From: FEN-727 sp036508635
Lineage (GTDB): Bacteria; Actinomycetota; Geothermincolia; Fen-727; Anoxymicrobiaceae
Assembly (NCBI GenBank): GCA_036508635.1
Contig: DATCGY010000236.1
Coordinates: 1-8,743 of the forward strand
DNA length: 8,743 bases
Direction: 5' to 3'
Shown here: piece by piece, positions 5,420 through 8,743 of the stretch
Layout of the letters: every line of letters begins with the position of its first letter
Numbering within the stretch: position 1 is the stretch's first letter
Notes under the pieces: model-generated
The model's database searches: none
What the model saw: the letters and a program-made list of their open reading frames with translations, nothing else
What the model was told of the DNA's origin: nothing
Program-made: the position numbers and the translations under genes

Positions 5420-8400
5420 TCACTCCGGGCTCGCGTACCCGTTCTCGAAGAAGTAAGCCGCGATCTTTTCCATCTCGGCTTCGAGTTCTTCGGACAGAGG
5501 AAGCGCCCCGTCAAGAGTTCCCTTGGCACTCAGCTTCTCTAGCTTCTTGGCCACTTCGATGGCCTGCGGCGCAGCCAGATTCGAAACCGCACCTTTGACT
5601 GAGTGAGCGGCAAGCCTGACTGACTGGGGGTTATCCAGTTCAAGTGCATCCTTGAGCAGCTTGATGCGGACAGAGTAATTCTTAACATAGAGTCGGGCCA
5701 CCTCCTCCATCAGCGTCCTGTCTCCCCCCATCAGTTCGAAGAACGCAGCCTCGTCTATTGCAGGCCTGCCGTCATCTTCTTGCTCGCCGGCGCCGTCGGG
5801 CTGCTGCCCGCCTGACGCGGTCAGGGTGAATTCGTTGATGCATTCATTTAAGTCCATTTGCTTTACGGGCTTCGGCAGGTAACCGTCCATTCCCGCGGCC
5901 TGGAACCGCTCCTTATCCCCTTTCAGGGCGTGCGCGGTCATTGCCACGATCGGAAGATGTCGACCTGTCACCCTCTCCTCCTCACGTATTCTCGCTGTAG
6001 CCTCGAGACCGTCCATCTCAGGCATCTGAACGTCCATAAACACGATGTCGAAGCGCCCGCATCGCAGTGCTTCGAGCACCTCCGCTCCGGTAGTGACGCT
6101 GGTCACGTAGTGACCTTCTTTCTCCAACATGCGCTCGGCCACCAGCCTGTTGATCTCGTTATCCTCGGCTAGCAGCACGCGCAGCTTCCGTCGCGAGCCG
6201 GAATCTTCGAGAGTTTCCTCATCGCAGTCTCCGGCCATGATAGTCACCGTCGCGTATTTACCTATCACTTTTACGATCCCGTCCAGGAGCTCGGATGAAG
6301 TCACCGGCTTGGTCAGCGATATCGCAACTCCGGCTTTCTCCGCCCGCTCCCTGTCTCCCGGCATGGCGGCGGAAGTCAACATCAGGATTGCAGCCGAGCG
6401 GTGAACGGGATGCTGCTTGATCTTCTCCGCGACCTCAAAGCCGGCGATCTTCGGCATGCGCGCGTCGAGCAGGACCAGGTCGAAGCTCCTTCCGGAAGAG
6501 GCCGAAGCTTCGAGCGCTTCGAGCGCCTCGCGGCCACCCTCGGCAAGCGTGGGTTTCATGCCCCAGCTCTCAACCATCTTGCAGAGCACTCGCCTGTTGG
6601 TGGCGTTGTCGTCGACGATGAGCGTCTCCAGGCTTCCGAGGTCTATCTTCTCCACAACTGGACGCGGTTCGGAGAGCGCAGGTCGCGAACTGATCTCAAG
6701 AGGTACTGTGAAGTGGAACGTGCTACCCTTCCCCAGGTTGCTCTCGAGCCAGATGCTTCCTCCCATGAGCTTCGCCAGCTGGGAAGATATCGACAGCCCC
6801 AACCCGGTCCCTCCGAACTCGCGCGTCGGCGATGAATCCACCTGGGTGAATGCCTCGAAGATCGATTCCTGCTTCTCGCGAGCGATGCCGATGCCCGTGT
6901 CCGATACCGCGAAGAGGACGGATGCTCGATCATCGTTCATCGACACGAGCTCGACCTTGACGACCACCTCTCCCCTGTCTGTAAACTTTATGGCGTTCCC
7001 GACAAGGTTGATCAGTACCTGCCGCAGGCGCCCGACGTCTCCGATGACGTTCTCCGGCACCTCCGGATCGACGTCGAAGACCAGCTCCAGGCCTTTTTCA
7101 TACGCGCGCGCGGCAAGACCTTTCATCGTGGATCCCAGGCTCTCGCGCAACGCGAATGGAGCTACTACCAGGTCCAGCCTCTGGGCTTCTATCTTTGAGA
7201 AGTCCAGGATGTCGCTGATCAGGGTAAGGAGAACGTCTCCGGAGTTGCGAACGGCTTCGGCGTAGTCCCTCTGCTCGGAGTTGAGGTCGGTGTCGAGCAG
7301 TAGCTCGATCATCCCTACGACGCCGTTCATCGGCGTCCGTATCTCGTGGCTCATGTTTGCCAGAAAATCGCTCTTGGCCCGGCTCGCGGCAAGCGCCGCC
7401 TCTTTTGCCCTCTCGACTGCTTCCTCCGCCTGCTTCCGCTCGGTTATATCCATGAAGCTCTCGACGAGGTAAGCGCGCCCGCCGATCGTTGCCTTGACGG
7501 CGGTCTTTATGATCGGCTTCCTTTCGTCACTGGCGGTCAGCAGTATGCGCTCGGCATTGTTCAGCGTTTCGCCGAGGTCTGTCACCGGGCAACTTCCCTC
7601 TTCGGTCGTGCAGACGTAGTTGTGGCAGACCGAGCCGATCAACTGCTCCTTTGTGTAGCCCAGCATGCGGATCGCGGCGGTGTTCGCATCGACTATCTCG
7701 TGGGTCTCCGCGTCGATCAGGAGTATTCCGGTCTGTATGGCGTATAGAATGGTCTTGAGCCTCGTTTCGCTCTCCACCAGCTCCTTGTCGGACTGCTTGC
7801 GTAGCGTTATGTCCTTCGCGACCCCCCTGTAACCCTTTAGCGCCCCGTCCGCGTCCAGTACCGGTACGCCGCTCACCTGGATGATCGCCTCGCTACCGTC
7901 TTTCCGCCGGGACCTGACCTCCAGGTCAACGATCGGCTCCTTCCTGAGAGCGATCATCCCTATCATCTTGCGCGCGCGCCGTCTTTCCTCTTCGGGCCAC
8001 GGTGCCGTAAAATGCCTGCCGCGCACCTTTTCGGGGGGGTATCCGAGCAGATCTTCGACGCGCTCAGAACAGTAAGTGTAGTTGCCACGCGCATCCGTTT
8101 CCCACATGACATCGGCGCTGCTACTCGCGATGTCCCGGAACCTCGCTTCGCTGCCGAGCACGCGACCCTGCGCATCGTCGAGCCTGTCCAGCATCGAGTT
8201 GATACTATTGCCAAGGCTGGAGATCTCATCGTGGCCTGAGACCCACACCCTCTCGCTCTTGACGGGCGCGTTACCCCCACCCTCGCTGATATGACCTATC
8301 TGACTCCCCAACCCGGCTATACGGCTCAAGACGCCGCGCTCGAGGATGAGTTCTACCAGCAGGAACGCGCCGCCTCCGATAATCCCGAAAGTCAGGAAAA

Positions 8401-8743
8401 AATAGAACAGGCTTTTTACGCCCTGGTTGCTGATGTCCCTGTTCGCTGTGACTTTCAGTATGGCGACGGGCTTTCCCGAGACATTCTTGAGCATGCCGTA
8501 ACCGGCAAAGGTCTTTTTGCTCAAAGCTTTGGTCACCAGGGCTTCTTTTGTGAGCACCTTCTTGTCCGCCGCCGAAACGTCACCCGGCATCTTGCCTGCC
8601 TGAAGCGGGAATATGTTGAGCTGCGTCATGGTCATGGCGGCAAGTGCCTTGACGTCGGTTTGGTCGAAATACCTTCCCATCACCAGCGTGCCTTCGGGCG
8701 GCCCCGACAGGTCCGTCTTTAGGATCGATCGTGATGCAATCGT
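5420..8743 (-). CDS. Hybrid sensor histidine kinase: CHASE4-TM-HAMP-PAS-PAS-HisKA-HATPase-REC-REC-Hpt (5' end outside window)
   Basis: The frame is open from the right edge to a TGA at 5422-5420, giving 1107 visible residues; numbering here counts from the edge. A GTG at 8683 is not the true start, because upstream codons continue a CHASE4-like motif (GPPEGTLVMGRYFD, 14-27), an extracytoplasmic sensor domain. A membrane segment (about 111-134) and HAMP linker (about 135-190) follow. Two PAS domains come next (about 200-315 and 325-435), the second with C373, C378 and C385. HisKA has phospho-acceptor H466 in MSHEIRTPMNG. HATPase has N583, the DTGIGI box at 615-620 and GGTGLGL (644-650). REC1 has phospho-site D760 and K812; REC2 has D904, T936 and K958; Hpt has H1047 in AAHSVKGA. 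All catalytic and phosphorelay residues are present, so a His-Asp-His relay to a separate regulator is expected. No DNA-binding partner lies in the window. The missing N-terminus should hold the first membrane helix and the rest of CHASE4. The signal is unknown. Confidence 0.96.
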   Translation of the reverse strand, partial: TIASRSILKTDLSGPPEGTLVMGRYFDQTDVKALAAMTMTQLNIFPLQAGKMPGDVSAADKKVLTKEALVTKALSKKTFAGYGMLKNVSGKPVAILKVTANRDISNQGVKSLFYFFLTFGIIGGGAFLLVELILERGVLSRIAGLGSQIGHISEGGGNAPVKSERVWVSGHDEISSLGNSINSMLDRLDDAQGRVLGSEARFRDIASSSADVMWETDARGNYTYCSERVEDLLGYPPEKVRGRHFTAPWPEEERRRARKMIGMIALRKEPIVDLEVRSRRKDGSEAIIQVSGVPVLDADGALKGYRGVAKDITLRKQSDKELVESETRLKTILYAIQTGILLIDAETHEIVDANTAAIRMLGYTKEQLIGSVCHNYVCTTEEGSCPVTDLGETLNNAERILLTASDERKPIIKTAVKATIGGRAYLVESFMDITERKQAEEAVERAKEAALAASRAKSDFLANMSHEIRTPMNGVVGMIELLLDTDLNSEQRDYAEAVRNSGDVLLTLISDILDFSKIEAQRLDLVVAPFALRESLGSTMKGLAARAYEKGLELVFDVDPEVPENVIGDVGRLRQVLINLVGNAIKFTDRGEVVVKVELVSMNDDRASVLFAVSDTGIGIAREKQESIFEAFTQVDSSPTREFGGTGLGLSISSQLAKLMGGSIWLESNLGKGSTFHFTVPLEISSRPALSEPRPVVEKIDLGSLETLIVDDNATNRRVLCKMVESWGMKPTLAEGGREALEALEASASSGRSFDLVLLDARMPKIAGFEVAEKIKQHPVHRSAAILMLTSAAMPGDRERAEKAGVAISLTKPVTSSELLDGIVKVIGKYATVTIMAGDCDEETLEDSGSRRKLRVLLAEDNEINRLVAERMLEKEGHYVTSVTTGAEVLEALRCGRFDIVFMDVQMPEMDGLEATARIREEERVTGRHLPIVAMTAHALKGDKERFQAAGMDGYLPKPVKQMDLNECINEFTLTASGGQQPDGAGEQEDDGRPAIDEAAFFELMGGDRTLMEEVARLYVKNYSVRIKLLKDALELDNPQSVRLAAHSVKGAVSNLAAPQAIEVAKKLEKLSAKGTLDGALPLSEELEAEMEKIAAYFFENGYASPE

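Noticed and set aside
4843..5529. Minus-strand 228-codon ORF over the lipoprotein
   Set aside because: It is antisense to the lipoprotein and runs into the end of the kinase gene in another frame. No domain is visible.
5858..8722. Many plus-strand ORFs across the kinase, up to 282 codons
   Set aside because: All are antisense to a continuous 1107-residue kinase with intact catalytic motifs. The 282-codon one is Ser/Arg-rich, typical of shadow frames.

Overview
This window looks like a piece of a GC-rich bacterial chromosome with ordinary gene spacing. It holds no mobile element, CRISPR array, rRNA or tRNA that I can see. The best hint of origin is the secreted protease at the left edge. Its C-terminal ~106-residue repeats (core AEGATWPGYDEWV, then VHVNDYVxNQDVST) resemble extracellular repeats I associate with deep-branching, uncultured Actinobacteriota such as the Geothermincolia or Coriobacteriia-like groups. 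That placement is inference from memory, not a search result.

Layout from left to right: (1) 1-1852, minus strand, a secreted papain-family (C1) cysteine protease with an IPT/TIG domain and tandem repeats, cut by the left window edge. (2) 2033-2440/2452, minus strand, a PaaI-type hotdog thioesterase with a perfect TATAAT box upstream. (3) 2453-2820, a roughly 370-base divergent regulatory region with back-to-back promoter-like boxes, one doubtful 41-codon ORF, and a transketolase leader that can form competing hairpins. (4) 2821-4815, plus strand, a full-length transketolase. (5) 4886-5365, plus strand, a small lipoprotein. (6) 5420-8743, minus strand, a very large hybrid sensor histidine kinase (CHASE4-TM-HAMP-PAS-PAS-HisKA-HATPase-REC-REC-Hpt), cut by the right window edge. 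The lipoprotein and the kinase converge on a 54-base gap.

The genes do not form one obvious pathway. Transketolase is central carbon metabolism (pentose phosphate pathway), and the thioesterase is a housekeeping or auxiliary acyl-CoA hydrolase. The protease, lipoprotein and kinase all act at or outside the membrane. I found no convincing previously undescribed multi-gene system. The points most worth checking are the competing hairpins before transketolase, the cysteine cluster in the second PAS domain of the kinase, and the protease's unusual architecture and active-site neighbourhood.
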